A DNA stretch of 46,080 nucleotides from a bacterium TMED46 (GTDB lineage Bacteria > Fidelibacterota > Marinisomatia > Marinisomatales > UBA1611). The stretch spans positions 79,524 through 125,603 of the forward strand of contig NHCZ02000012.1 in assembly GCA_002167345.2 (NCBI GenBank), in the 5' to 3' direction. The position numbers were made by a program, and so were the translations under genes. The notes beneath the pieces were generated by a model, which had not been told where the DNA came from, made no database searches, and was given only the letters and a program-made list of their open reading frames with translations. This document shows positions 18,868 to 26,776 of this stretch, in pieces (positions within the stretch are counted from its first letter, which is position 1; the number at the start of each line of letters is the position of its first letter).

Positions 18868-19650
18868 TTAGAGATTGACTCCTAGAACGATCTGACCATC
18901 CATCCAACCTGCACGACCCAATTCTACAGACTCTGATGTTTTTGCCATTAAGGTCTCGGTAGAACGTATTCCCCCTCTAACCTCAAGCGTGCCAATTCTA
19001 ATACCATAGGATGCCTCCATAGAGAACCCAGCTGAAGAGCCAACCATACCAACACCAATTTTGATCTTTCCTGGACCAGCAGGAAAAGCGATGATACCCA
19101 TCGCTGTTATACCACTAAAGGTCTCTCCAAGATTAATTACATCATCGCCAACAGTACTGAACTTTGCATTCTCAAACTTGAAAGAACCAACCTCAGCACC
19201 AAAACGAAATCTTGCACCCATAACTTGCATAAGGAGGGGAAACTCAACGCTTGCTCTCAGATCAACATTTGAGTTCCAGTTCATCAGAGCTGGATTCACG
19301 AACCTGGGTGACCCTAAGGCTAGGTCGATGGTATAGCCTAGATTCTCTGCTTCATCTGATAGTTCTTCATCATCTTCATACTCTTCATCATCTTCATATT
19401 CTTCATCATCTTCATATTCTTCATCATCTTCATACTCTTCATCATCTTCATACTCATCATCATCAAGATATTCATCTTCATCCTCATATTCTTCGTACTC
19501 GTCATCATCGCCCCAATACTCTTCTACATCATCTTCTGGATCTTGGGCGTAGAGGTCGGGAGATGGTAAGATTATAAAAACTGAAAGACATGCCCACAGA
19601 AAAAACTGTGCAGCACGAATTAGGATGGAAATATGTGATCTTTCCCTCAT
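18868..19650 (-). CDS. Exported protein with acidic repeat and beta-rich domain
   Basis: 260 residues. A signal peptide (ending near DLYAQ) is followed by about 70 residues made almost entirely of Asp, Glu and Tyr, including five tandem EYEDDE units. The remaining ~160 residues alternate hydrophobic and Gly-rich strands (MGARFRFGAEVGSFKF, IKIGVGMVGSSAGF, SYGIRIGTLEVRGGI), suggesting a beta-barrel or beta-sandwich in the envelope. GGAG six bases before ATG 19650 supports the start. It is the first gene of the operon with the giant protein (6-base gap). No known family recognised. The acidic stretch may bind calcium (inference). Confidence 0.8.
   Translation of the reverse strand: MRERSHISILIRAAQFFLWACLSVFIILPSPDLYAQDPEDDVEEYWGDDDEYEEYEDEDEYLDDDEYEDDEEYEDDEEYEDDEEYEDDEEYEDDEELSDEAENLGYTIDLALGSPRFVNPALMNWNSNVDLRASVEFPLLMQVMGARFRFGAEVGSFKFENAKFSTVGDDVINLGETFSGITAMGIIAFPAGPGKIKIGVGMVGSSAGFSMEASYGIRIGTLEVRGGIRSTETLMAKTSESVELGRAGWMDGQIVLGVNL
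19364..19455. repeat. 18-bp tandem repeat coding EYEDDE
   Basis: About five head-to-tail copies of an 18-bp unit (plus-strand form TTCATCATCTTCATAYTC) inside the acidic protein gene, differing mainly at one C/T position. Near-identity suggests recent expansion, so copy number may vary between strains. Confidence 0.85.
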
Positions 19651-19835
19651 ATCGAACTCCGCATTTGATAGACTACTCCTGTAGCTACCAGCTGTTAATT
19701 AATTTTTGTCTTACCTCGTGAGTACAATGACTCGCCTAAATATAAGAACAGGGCTATGTCGTAGGCAAATTTAAAATAAAATGTATATTTAAATAAAAAA
19801 AGGTGTTTTTTCTTTATTAAGTAATAATAATAAAA

Positions 19836-19859
19836 ATAAAAAGCCCCACGAAGTGAGGC
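19836..19859 (-). terminator. Rho-independent terminator after the selenoprotein at 19887
   Basis: On the minus strand GCCTCAC, loop TTC, GTGGGGC, then a T tract. It lies 28 bases past the stop at 19887 and ends that transcription unit before the acidic-protein operon. The remaining 180 bases to 19650 hold no recognised RNA motif. Confidence 0.85.
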
Positions 19860-19886
19860 TATTTAGAAATGATATATAAAACTCTT

Positions 19887-20678
19887 TTAGTTATCAAAGG
19901 CACCTTCTGAGATCATGGTTACAAAAGCAAAAAGATCGATCGTATTCAAAACACCATCTCCAGTAATATCTCCCTGCCCTCTCTCGCAATGGTTCATTCG
20001 CGTATCCGTTGTAATAAGATCCGAGAGCCTTAACAAATCCATTATATTAATGATAGGTTCATTATCAATGGTATAAGTATGGTCAATGTCTCCAAGAACT
20101 TCTGAGCAGGTGCATAGAGTACATTTATTTAAGGCGCCAAAGAGCTTATCGAAAATTAGGTCATATCCTTCCTGACCATAATAATCAGATGACGAATAAA
20201 TTATCTCCATTGTATGATCTATTATCATATTATATGGAACCCAAGTATCTGTAAATAAATTAGTTCCTAAACCTCCATATTCATATTCATTGTAGGTATC
20301 CTCATCAGATATTATGGGGTAACCTAAACCGAAGTTGTCTACCCACCCTTCACAGGAGTAAGGTTGGCCCCAGTCGCCTCCCATTCCAATCACAACTAAT
20401 CCTGAATCAGCATAAAGATCAAAGTATTCTTGAGTGACAGGAGCCTCCGTCAAACAATAACCTCACCAAGTTGTAAAAGCAGTTAACCATATGACATAGG
20501 GACGGCCTGTTTCATTGATAGCTCCGTTATATGCACTGAGAAATAAACTATCATCACCAGCTGGGTTATTACCACACCAAGGAAGTCCAAAATCGGATGG
20601 TGCAAAATCGCCCACATCATAAACTTGCGCACTAGAAAGCGTCATTAAAAATAATGTGATGATTAGTTTAATTTTCAC
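19887..20678 (-). CDS. Secreted selenoprotein redoxin (UGYC) with dockerin-like tail
   Basis: Read through the TGA at 20463-20465 as Sec, this is one frame of 263 residues. It has a signal peptide (MKIKLIITLFLMTLSSA, cleavage before Gln), an N-terminal LPWCGN segment, then LTAFTTW-U72-G-Y-C75. The PYSCEGW motif, the cis-proline segment TWVPYNMIID and a C-terminal pair of dockerin-like repeats follow (INIMDLLRLSDLI, then DITGDGVLNTIDLFAF). The Cys homologue at 3569 has WCSTC at the same place. A SECIS-type hairpin lies at 20430-20457. A conventional call would give two fragments (20463-20678 and 19887-20453). Probable role: thiol/selenol redox exchange outside the cytoplasm. It follows the cyclase gene by 143 bases and is ended by a terminator. 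Confidence 0.92.
20430..20457 (-). promoter_or_regulatory. Candidate bacterial SECIS element (selenoprotein 19887)
   Basis: Hairpin in the mRNA just after the UGA: outer UUG/CAA, inner UGAC+GG paired with CC+GUCA with one bulged U, and apical loop AGGCU. The loop begins 16 nt after the UGA. A bulged U and a G-containing apical loop are features of the E. coli fdhF SECIS. Folding was done by eye. Confidence 0.75.
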
Positions 20679-20821
20679 GAATTGAATTCCTGATGATAAT
20701 CTAATATTTATATATAAAAAATTCTAATAAAAAACCCTTTATAAGAAGGCCTGAAAAGCTTTTACACCTAATTTTGAAACATATCATTTAAGCTGATGGA
20801 CATGAAATAAAAACAATCAAT

Positions 20822-22102
20822 CTAAATACTATATGTTTTTGTTTTTGTGTCTCTTCCTTTTAGGCTTATCTCTCCCTGATATTCTGATTTATCATAGAGA
20901 TCTTTTGTAAGAGATGTATATATTTTTTGTGAGAAAAGTATGCTAGTACCGAACTCCTTATTCCTCTGCTCTAACCTTGAAGCAACATTAACAGTATCAC
21001 CAATTGTACTATATTGTAACATTCTGTCACTACCAATATTACCAGCAATGACGCTTCCGGTATGTATTCCGGTTCTTGCTGTTATTCCATCAATGCCATG
21101 ATTCTTCCAATATCTTGAGAATTCTGTCTCATCCCATCTGGCATTTAATTCAGATAACTTCTCTCTCATTTCTAAAGCACATTTCACAGAAATTATTTCG
21201 TGATCTTCTAACTTTTGTGGAGCACCAAATACTACCATAACTGAGTCACCAATATAGTTAATGATCTGTCCATTGTGTTTTTCAATGACATCATGCATTG
21301 CAGAAAAATATTCGTTTAGGAATTTTACGGCGGTTTCAGGCGACATATGTTCAATAATAGTTGAGTAAGCTGCAATGTCTGTAAATGATATGGAAACCCA
21401 AATATTGTCTCCTTGAATCTCACCTTCATTATCCAACATTTTTTCCGTAAGTATCTCCCCAAAATAACGTTTTAATGTTTGTTGCATCAATTTTCGATTT
21501 AATTCTAGGTTCTTATTTTGAAAAAAATCTCTTCTATAATCTATTTCTCTGCTGTGTTTATTCATTAAAAGGAAAATAAAGGGAAGAATGAAAACATAAG
21601 ACAATTGGTCCGGTGTCATATTGCCTTCCGATATAACAAGAAAAGCAAAAGGGATTGCAGTGCCGAGAGTGGCAATTACACCGTTAATTAAATTGAATGG
21701 ATAAATAACAAGGTATATCATTATCATATTTGGAATGACGCCAGCACCTACTGGAAACTGAATATCAGAAAAGTAATAAGTCCAAGCTCCACAGTTCATA
21801 AACCCTATTGCTTCAACTAAAAAGTAAGTCTGATGATATTTTCGTTTCTTTTGATCGGAGGAGGTGAGAAAAACGATCAGAAGGATAATTGCAAATGCAT
21901 GATAAGCAAGATAATACGGATTCATTCCCGCACCTCGAATGAAAATATCATCTATCCTTATCATAAATCCTAGAGGCACATTAAAATAAAGGAGAATCTT
22001 TATGTAAGTCCAAACCTTATTCCATCGGGTGAGGAGAAATTCATTCTCTAATTCCTTATCCTCAAATTTGCAGGTGAATTTATTTATTTGTTCTTTGTTC
22101 AT
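20822..22102 (-). CDS. Membrane class III adenylate/guanylate cyclase
   Basis: 426 residues. The N-terminal half holds about six hydrophobic segments (residues 33-50, 62-80, 90-110, 120-140, 142-158, 167-180), then a helical linker QQTLKRYFGEILTEKML typical before class III cyclase domains. The catalytic domain (about 232-426) has both metal-binding aspartates (FTD242I and GD286SV) and the transition-state pair Asn372 and Arg376 (VNVASR). The residue that is Lys in typical adenylate cyclases (DKFIGD) is Asn282 here (INYIGD), and the partner position is Ser365, so the substrate is not certain. The product is presumably cAMP or cGMP made in the cytoplasm. The gene stands between tRNA-Arg and a selenoprotein gene. 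Confidence 0.9.
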   Translation of the reverse strand: MNKEQINKFTCKFEDKELENEFLLTRWNKVWTYIKILLYFNVPLGFMIRIDDIFIRGAGMNPYYLAYHAFAIILLIVFLTSSDQKKRKYHQTYFLVEAIGFMNCGAWTYYFSDIQFPVGAGVIPNMIMIYLVIYPFNLINGVIATLGTAIPFAFLVISEGNMTPDQLSYVFILPFIFLLMNKHSREIDYRRDFFQNKNLELNRKLMQQTLKRYFGEILTEKMLDNEGEIQGDNIWVSISFTDIAAYSTIIEHMSPETAVKFLNEYFSAMHDVIEKHNGQIINYIGDSVMVVFGAPQKLEDHEIISVKCALEMREKLSELNARWDETEFSRYWKNHGIDGITARTGIHTGSVIAGNIGSDRMLQYSTIGDTVNVASRLEQRNKEFGTSILFSQKIYTSLTKDLYDKSEYQGEISLKGRDTKTKTYSI

Positions 22103-22181
22103 TTTATTAATCAGATATTATTGTGATAGAAACTTCCATCAAACGAAAAAGCCATTCTAAAAAGAAGGGTTTGTCGATAAG

Positions 22182-22255
22182 TACGCCCGGGAGGATTCGA
22201 ACCCCCAACCTTCTGGTCCGTAGCCAGACACTCTATCCAGTTGAGCTACGGGCGC
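22182..22255 (-). tRNA. tRNA-Arg (anticodon ACG)
   Basis: A 74-nt tRNA with acceptor stem GCGCCCG/CGGGCGT (one G-U pair), anticodon stem TCTGG/CCAGA, loop CTACGGA and T arm GGGGG TTCGAAT CCTCC. The ACG anticodon needs A34-to-inosine editing by TadA, which is encoded at 4690-5145. CCA is not encoded. Confidence 0.95.
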
Positions 22256-22335
22256 ATATTAAAAATAAATGGCATCATTAAATATTTAATTTATTTGAAA
22301 TCTATATGTAGGAATCTAAAAAGTGATATATTCGT

Positions 22336-22896
22336 CTAAAAATCTATATCTACTTGCTTTTTAGCTGTCTGTTTTTTCTTTTCAGCATCATACGGATCAT
22401 AGCTTATTTCTGCTGCATCAAGATAGTCCGTGATATGTTTTAATATTTTATCTTCATCTCCAGGGTAATATCCCTGATGACGGTAGAGAACTGAACCATC
22501 AGTATCAACTAAGATCGTGGTCGGCATCAGCTCTGCTTTTAATTTTTTCTTTACTTGCCCATTGGGGTCTACGGCTACGAAAAACTTGAATTTCTTTGAC
22601 CTAATATAAGATTTAACCTTACCCATACTTTTTGGAGTATCAGTATTAACAGTTAGTACCTTGAATCCGGCATTTTTAAAATGCTGGTGGAATTTATTTA
22701 AATGGTGCATTTGTTTTTTACAGGGTTCACACCAGGTTGCCCAAAAGTCAATGATCATAGGTCCATCTTTGAGATAATCATAGAGTTTTGCTGAACTACC
22801 ATCTAACATTTTTAGACGTACATTTGGAACCTTACCTTGTGAATATGCCAATGTATAGAGCATTGTAAAAAAAAAGTATCTTTCTAAGCATATCAT
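22336..22896 (-). CDS. TlpA-type thiol-disulfide oxidoreductase (WCEPC)
   Basis: 186 residues. A short hydrophobic leader is followed by a thioredoxin fold: PMIIDFWATWCEPCKKQM, then VLTVNTDTPKSMGKVKSY, VAVDPNGQVKKKL, and the cis-proline stretch LMPTTILVDTDGS with YRHQGYYPGDED. It is closely related to the copies at 26190 and 35931. It begins 26 bases after the selenoprotein at 22923, so the two are co-transcribed. The start is unsure. ATG 22896 gives a leader with an internal Glu, while an overlapping ATGCTTAGAAAG one frame away would give a better signal peptide but leads into a run of nine T that is out of frame. Role: periplasmic thiol reduction, possibly recycling the selenoprotein (inference). 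Confidence 0.9.
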   Translation of the reverse strand: MICLERYFFFTMLYTLAYSQGKVPNVRLKMLDGSSAKLYDYLKDGPMIIDFWATWCEPCKKQMHHLNKFHQHFKNAGFKVLTVNTDTPKSMGKVKSYIRSKKFKFFVAVDPNGQVKKKLKAELMPTTILVDTDGSVLYRHQGYYPGDEDKILKHITDYLDAAEISYDPYDAEKKKQTAKKQVDIDF

Positions 22897-22922
22897 ATCG
22901 AGCTTTAATGGTCATGATTTTT

Positions 22923-23789
22923 CTAATTACCCTCTACTATATAGCTAGCTAAGGCCATTATATCAATTAAATCCAGAGCATTATCACCAGTAAAATCACT
23001 CGCCTCAACATAACATGGTGAAATTTCATCACCACTGCTAACTAGATCTGAAAGGAAAAGTAGATCATATATTTCAATGCTAGGGGCATATACAAAGTTA
23101 AGACCATCAACTACGAGTTCTTCTGAAAAATCAAAATTTCCTACAGCATAAAGATGGGAGTCGGGACAATCATCACATTCATTAGCTGTACCATCTTCAT
23201 CATTATCAACGAGTGCTTCCACATTCAAATGATTCAGAGCACTTTCTATCATTGTAACAGCCTCTTCCCATACTTCTTCCTCAGCAAGGTCATTTACGCC
23301 CCCCCAGATGACTTCCATATTATGGTCTATAATAATATTGTAAGGTAGGCCCCAACCTATTTGATGCATCTGTAGATTGATAGGTATATCTTCTTGATAC
23401 CAATTAGGCATGCCAGTCTCAAAGTCAGCAATGGGATATGTAATATCAAATGAGTTCATCCATTGTTCGCAAGTATATGGCTCACCCCAATCAGCTCCAA
23501 ATGCAACCACTTCAAGGCCTTGGTCATTATATGTGTCGTATAACTGCTGTGTGAGGGGAGCCTCCCCCCAACAGTATCCTCACCAGGACGTGAAAAGAGT
23601 GGCAAATACCACCTTGTAACCACAATCGTTATATGCACCATTAAATGCTTCAAAAAAGTGTAGAGTATCTTCTCCATTACCGTTTTCACATATAGGTACA
23701 CTAAAATCTTCCATGTAAACATCTTGACCATCAAGTGGTGAAATACTAAGAAAGAATGGTATTATCAATATTGAAATGAGCTGCTTCAT
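22923..23789 (-). CDS. Secreted selenoprotein redoxin (UGYC) with dockerin-like tail
   Basis: One frame of 288 residues if the TGA at 23580-23582 is Sec. Signal peptide MKQLISILIIPFFLSI...; N-terminal SVPICENG; ATLFTSW-U70-G-Y-C73-W; then GEPYTCEQW; cis-proline segment WGLPYNIIID; a short calcium-binding type stretch DNDEDGTANECDDCPD; and two dockerin-like repeats (EIYDLLFLSDLV and DFTGDNALDLIDIMAL). It is homologous to the Cys protein at 3569 and to the selenoproteins at 19887 and 30297. The SECIS-type hairpin is at 23547-23574. A gene caller would give 23580-23789 and 22923-23510. It lies between the barrel gene at 23912 and the TlpA gene at 22896, apparently in one operon. Confidence 0.93.
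23547..23574 (-). promoter_or_regulatory. Candidate bacterial SECIS element (selenoprotein 22923)
   Basis: In the mRNA: outer stem CUGU/ACAG, inner stem GGGG/CCCC plus a G-U pair, and apical loop AGGCU starting 16 nt after the UGA. The loop and spacing are the same as at 20430 and 30983, while the inner stem differs but still pairs. Confidence 0.8.
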
Positions 23790-23911
23790 ATTTCTGAGAG
23801 TTTATTTTTGGTTATGATTTACGGATGAAATTTAGCTACATTAATAAAATTTTTCATACGAATATTAATGCAAAATTCTTTTTAGAAATAATTCTTATTA
23901 TTTTGATTAAA

Positions 23912-26188
23912 TCAGAATACTGAAGTCAAACTTAGCTTGAATCCGTCATCAAATGGTTCAACATACCTACAAATACCATTACTACAAATGACACCCCCTC
24001 TTAAGGTCCCATACATAAGATCAAGGCGTGTATTTGAGTTGATATTTATCATAAGATCGATTGCTACCCATTTGTTTTCCATATCCATTATATTGCCAAG
24101 AAGATCTTCTAGAGGGTTAGATATGCTTAAAGGTTGAGGTCCGTATTCATATGCTGAACTTGATTCAATGGTCAATGATAAAGACCAATTAGGTGACTTC
24201 CCGAGGCCAATAGTTAACATATGATTATTTTGAAATTCTTGAGCTAGCTTTTCATCGCTATCGCCATCATAGGCATAAAAGTTAGATCTTGTACTATCTA
24301 CGTAAGTTCCTTTTGGTGTCCATACACCATCATTATTCATATCGTCCAAGACCTCTCCATCATCCCATATTCCATCACCATCAAGGTCAGTGAAAGCTTC
24401 AGCGGGGTCCCAAATACCATCACCATCTGCATCAGAAAATTGCTCTCCAATATCATATTCACCATTGCCATTCGTGTCATAATCTGGTAACAGGTCATCA
24501 GTAATCCAACCATTCAACCAATGATCATACCAAGTGTCTTCAGCATCATCCCACACACCATTTTCATTATCATCAGTAAACAACTCTGCCATATCCCATA
24601 AGCCATCTCCATCAAGATCTTCAAAGTACTCATCCGATGACAATGTGAAATTATAATTAACACCACTTTTCAACCTTTGGTACTCATATTTGAGATCTAT
24701 ACTCAATCCATTTCCCAGATTATAATTAAACAACGTTGGTACTGTGATAGCATTGGTATATTTATTCTCTAATCTTTCATTTACGATACTATATAAATCA
24801 TCATAAGGCTCACCCAGATCCCATGTACCACTATTGTTAAGATCTGTAAAAGACTCTCCTACGTCCCAGCTATTATTTTGAGCACTACTATAAAGAGAAT
24901 GGTATTCAGATATCTTATTTGTAAAGCCTAAACCAAGTTGATATCGTATCTTATTTATATACCCTTCCATTTCAACATACAACTCATTATAAGGGAAAGT
25001 GACATCATCATCATATGGTAAATAAGTTATAGAACTATCGCTGCTCCATTTTGAACTAAATAGCGCGTTTACAGTATCTGGAAATTCTTTTGCCCATAAG
25101 CTGGTCCTGCTAGCAGCCTGATAATTAAGAGTAAAATACCCTAAATTACTGACTGGCCCTACAAGTGAGAGTTGGTAGCCCACCTCATCATTGAAATTGA
25201 CCTGTGGAATTAGCCTTGCTAGCAATACACTACTATGCTCACGAATAACTGTAGGTGGTTGAGTGAAGATCAAATTCATATCATAATTATTTACATAATT
25301 ATTTCTTTGGTCTGGATTGATCTTTGTAGCATTATAATTCTTATACTCCATCATGAGTGACCAACCATCAAAGGGTGACATGTTAAAATAGTAATTCAGA
25401 TTTGCAAATAAGGAGGTTCCATTATAGGGTCTAAAATCTTCATGGTCATCATTTCCCATAGATGTAGGTAGAAGAGTTAATTTATTTGCCAATTCTACAT
25501 ACCCACTTAATGAGTTTCCTTCATACCCACTTCTTAGCCCATGTATTCGGTGTATAACGTCGATGCTGTCTGGCTGCATACCAGCATTAATCGGATGGTT
25601 TTCACGACTTTGCAAAAAAGATGTTGCAAAAGAAACTGGGCCACGGAAGAACTCAAGATCGCCACCAAATAAGGAATGCTTTGGAAAATAATTTGGCTTT
25701 CGAACTTCAAGGTCAAGGTCATACATATAATCAGAAGTAATGTTAGATATATTGGAATTACCTGCAATAAGATTTAATGAATAATCATTTTCTATTAGGC
25801 CAAAACTTAAGCCTCTGTATCCATTGTCTAGGTCTACATCCTGGTCATCAAATTGGTTTAGTATAAGTCCCCTTCCCCATATTTTGTAAATGTCTCCAAC
25901 AGATAGTTCAATATTATCTCCAACATAATCTACCCTAAACTTTCGTAACCCATTTTTAATTAAACCTATTTCAGGAGGGTTACTATATTCAAATTGAAAC
26001 CATGTTGTCATGTAATCATTACTAACATTCATATTTAACAAGACCTCAGAATAATTAAAATTATTCTTACTCTCACCAAATTTAAGTGAAGCATCTCCCC
26101 CTGTACTTATCTGCGCGTTGACTAATGTCGTTAAAAAAACAACAAAATAAAAAATCATAATAGAAAAGAATTTGAGCAGATTATTCAT
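23912..26188 (-). CDS. Outer-membrane beta-barrel, DUF6029-like, with calcium-type insertions
   Basis: 758 residues from ATG 26188, chosen because it lies one base after the TlpA stop and opens a good signal peptide (MNNLLKFFSIMIFYFVVFLTT...NAQ). An upstream in-frame start at 26242 lies inside the TlpA gene. Alternating strands run throughout. The family-like section FEYSNPPEIG...KFRVDYVGDNIELSVGD and WGRGLILNQFDDQD is shared with the paralogue at 33977. So is the C-terminal end MYGTLRGGVICSNGICRYVEPFDDG, with a conserved Cys pair. Unlike the paralogue it has a ~110-residue insertion of DxDGDGxWD units (about 24300-24640) and a smaller one near 24770-24890. It probably forms an outer-membrane channel or scaffold; its ligand is unknown. 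Confidence 0.82.
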   Translation of the reverse strand: MNNLLKFFSIMIFYFVVFLTTLVNAQISTGGDASLKFGESKNNFNYSEVLLNMNVSNDYMTTWFQFEYSNPPEIGLIKNGLRKFRVDYVGDNIELSVGDIYKIWGRGLILNQFDDQDVDLDNGYRGLSFGLIENDYSLNLIAGNSNISNITSDYMYDLDLEVRKPNYFPKHSLFGGDLEFFRGPVSFATSFLQSRENHPINAGMQPDSIDVIHRIHGLRSGYEGNSLSGYVELANKLTLLPTSMGNDDHEDFRPYNGTSLFANLNYYFNMSPFDGWSLMMEYKNYNATKINPDQRNNYVNNYDMNLIFTQPPTVIREHSSVLLARLIPQVNFNDEVGYQLSLVGPVSNLGYFTLNYQAASRTSLWAKEFPDTVNALFSSKWSSDSSITYLPYDDDVTFPYNELYVEMEGYINKIRYQLGLGFTNKISEYHSLYSSAQNNSWDVGESFTDLNNSGTWDLGEPYDDLYSIVNERLENKYTNAITVPTLFNYNLGNGLSIDLKYEYQRLKSGVNYNFTLSSDEYFEDLDGDGLWDMAELFTDDNENGVWDDAEDTWYDHWLNGWITDDLLPDYDTNGNGEYDIGEQFSDADGDGIWDPAEAFTDLDGDGIWDDGEVLDDMNNDGVWTPKGTYVDSTRSNFYAYDGDSDEKLAQEFQNNHMLTIGLGKSPNWSLSLTIESSSAYEYGPQPLSISNPLEDLLGNIMDMENKWVAIDLMININSNTRLDLMYGTLRGGVICSNGICRYVEPFDDGFKLSLTSVF

Positions 26189-26189
26189 T

Positions 26190-26747
26190 CTAAAAATCAA
26201 TATTAAGTTTTTCTTTTTTCTTAATTGCTTGAACTTTGTCAAGATCCAGAGGTAAGTATTCTATTCCTTTTTTATCAAGAATTCCAGTAATAGCCTTCAG
26301 GATACCAACTTCATCTCCTGGGACATAACCCTTATGACGATACAATATTGAACCATCCTGATCAATAATTATCGTTGTGGGCATTTCCTGTACTTTAAGT
26401 CTCTTTTTCACCTGACTATTTGGATCTACGGCAACATTGAATTCAAAACCCTTTGTACGAACATATGGCTTCACCTTACTCATACTTTTTGGTGAATCAG
26501 TATTAACTGTAAGGACATTAAACCCAGTTGGTTTAAAATGATTATAGAAAAGGTCTAAATAACGCATTTGCTTTTTACATGGCTCGCACCAGGTTGCCCA
26601 GAAATCAATTATCATAGGTCCTTCTTTGAGAAAGTCATATAATTTTGCGTACTTACCGTTTATCATTTTAAGTCTTATGTTTGGTACCTTATCTTGAGCT
26701 GATAAAAACGAGGATATCAACGCAATCATTATTATTAGCTTTTTCAC
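26190..26747 (-). CDS. TlpA-type thiol-disulfide oxidoreductase (WCEPC)
   Basis: 185 residues with a clean signal peptide (MKKLIIMIALISSFLSA) and the fold DFWATWCEPCKKQMRYL, VLTVNTDSPKSMSKVKPY, VAVDPNSQVKKRL, EMPTTIIIDQDGS, YRHKGYVPGDE. It is very similar to the copy at 22336. The stop TAG at 26190-26192 is one base from the ATG of the barrel gene, indicating translational coupling. It follows the phosphatase gene by 29 bases. It is expected to act as a periplasmic thiol reductase; the fixed neighbour suggests that it serves the barrel or the selenoproteins (inference). Confidence 0.93.
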   Translation of the reverse strand: MKKLIIMIALISSFLSAQDKVPNIRLKMINGKYAKLYDFLKEGPMIIDFWATWCEPCKKQMRYLDLFYNHFKPTGFNVLTVNTDSPKSMSKVKPYVRTKGFEFNVAVDPNSQVKKRLKVQEMPTTIIIDQDGSILYRHKGYVPGDEVGILKAITGILDKKGIEYLPLDLDKVQAIKKKEKLNIDF

Positions 26748-26776
26748 AATTAATTTTACCTATGTTTCAAAATAAA

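Noticed and set aside
19364-19500. CRISPR-like array
   Set aside because: The units are contiguous 18-bp coding repeats without spacers, inside an open reading frame.
19660-19800. Riboswitch, possibly c-di-GMP type, in the leader of the acidic-protein operon
   Set aside because: Some hairpins exist, but I could not match the conserved core or a receptor of any riboswitch class.
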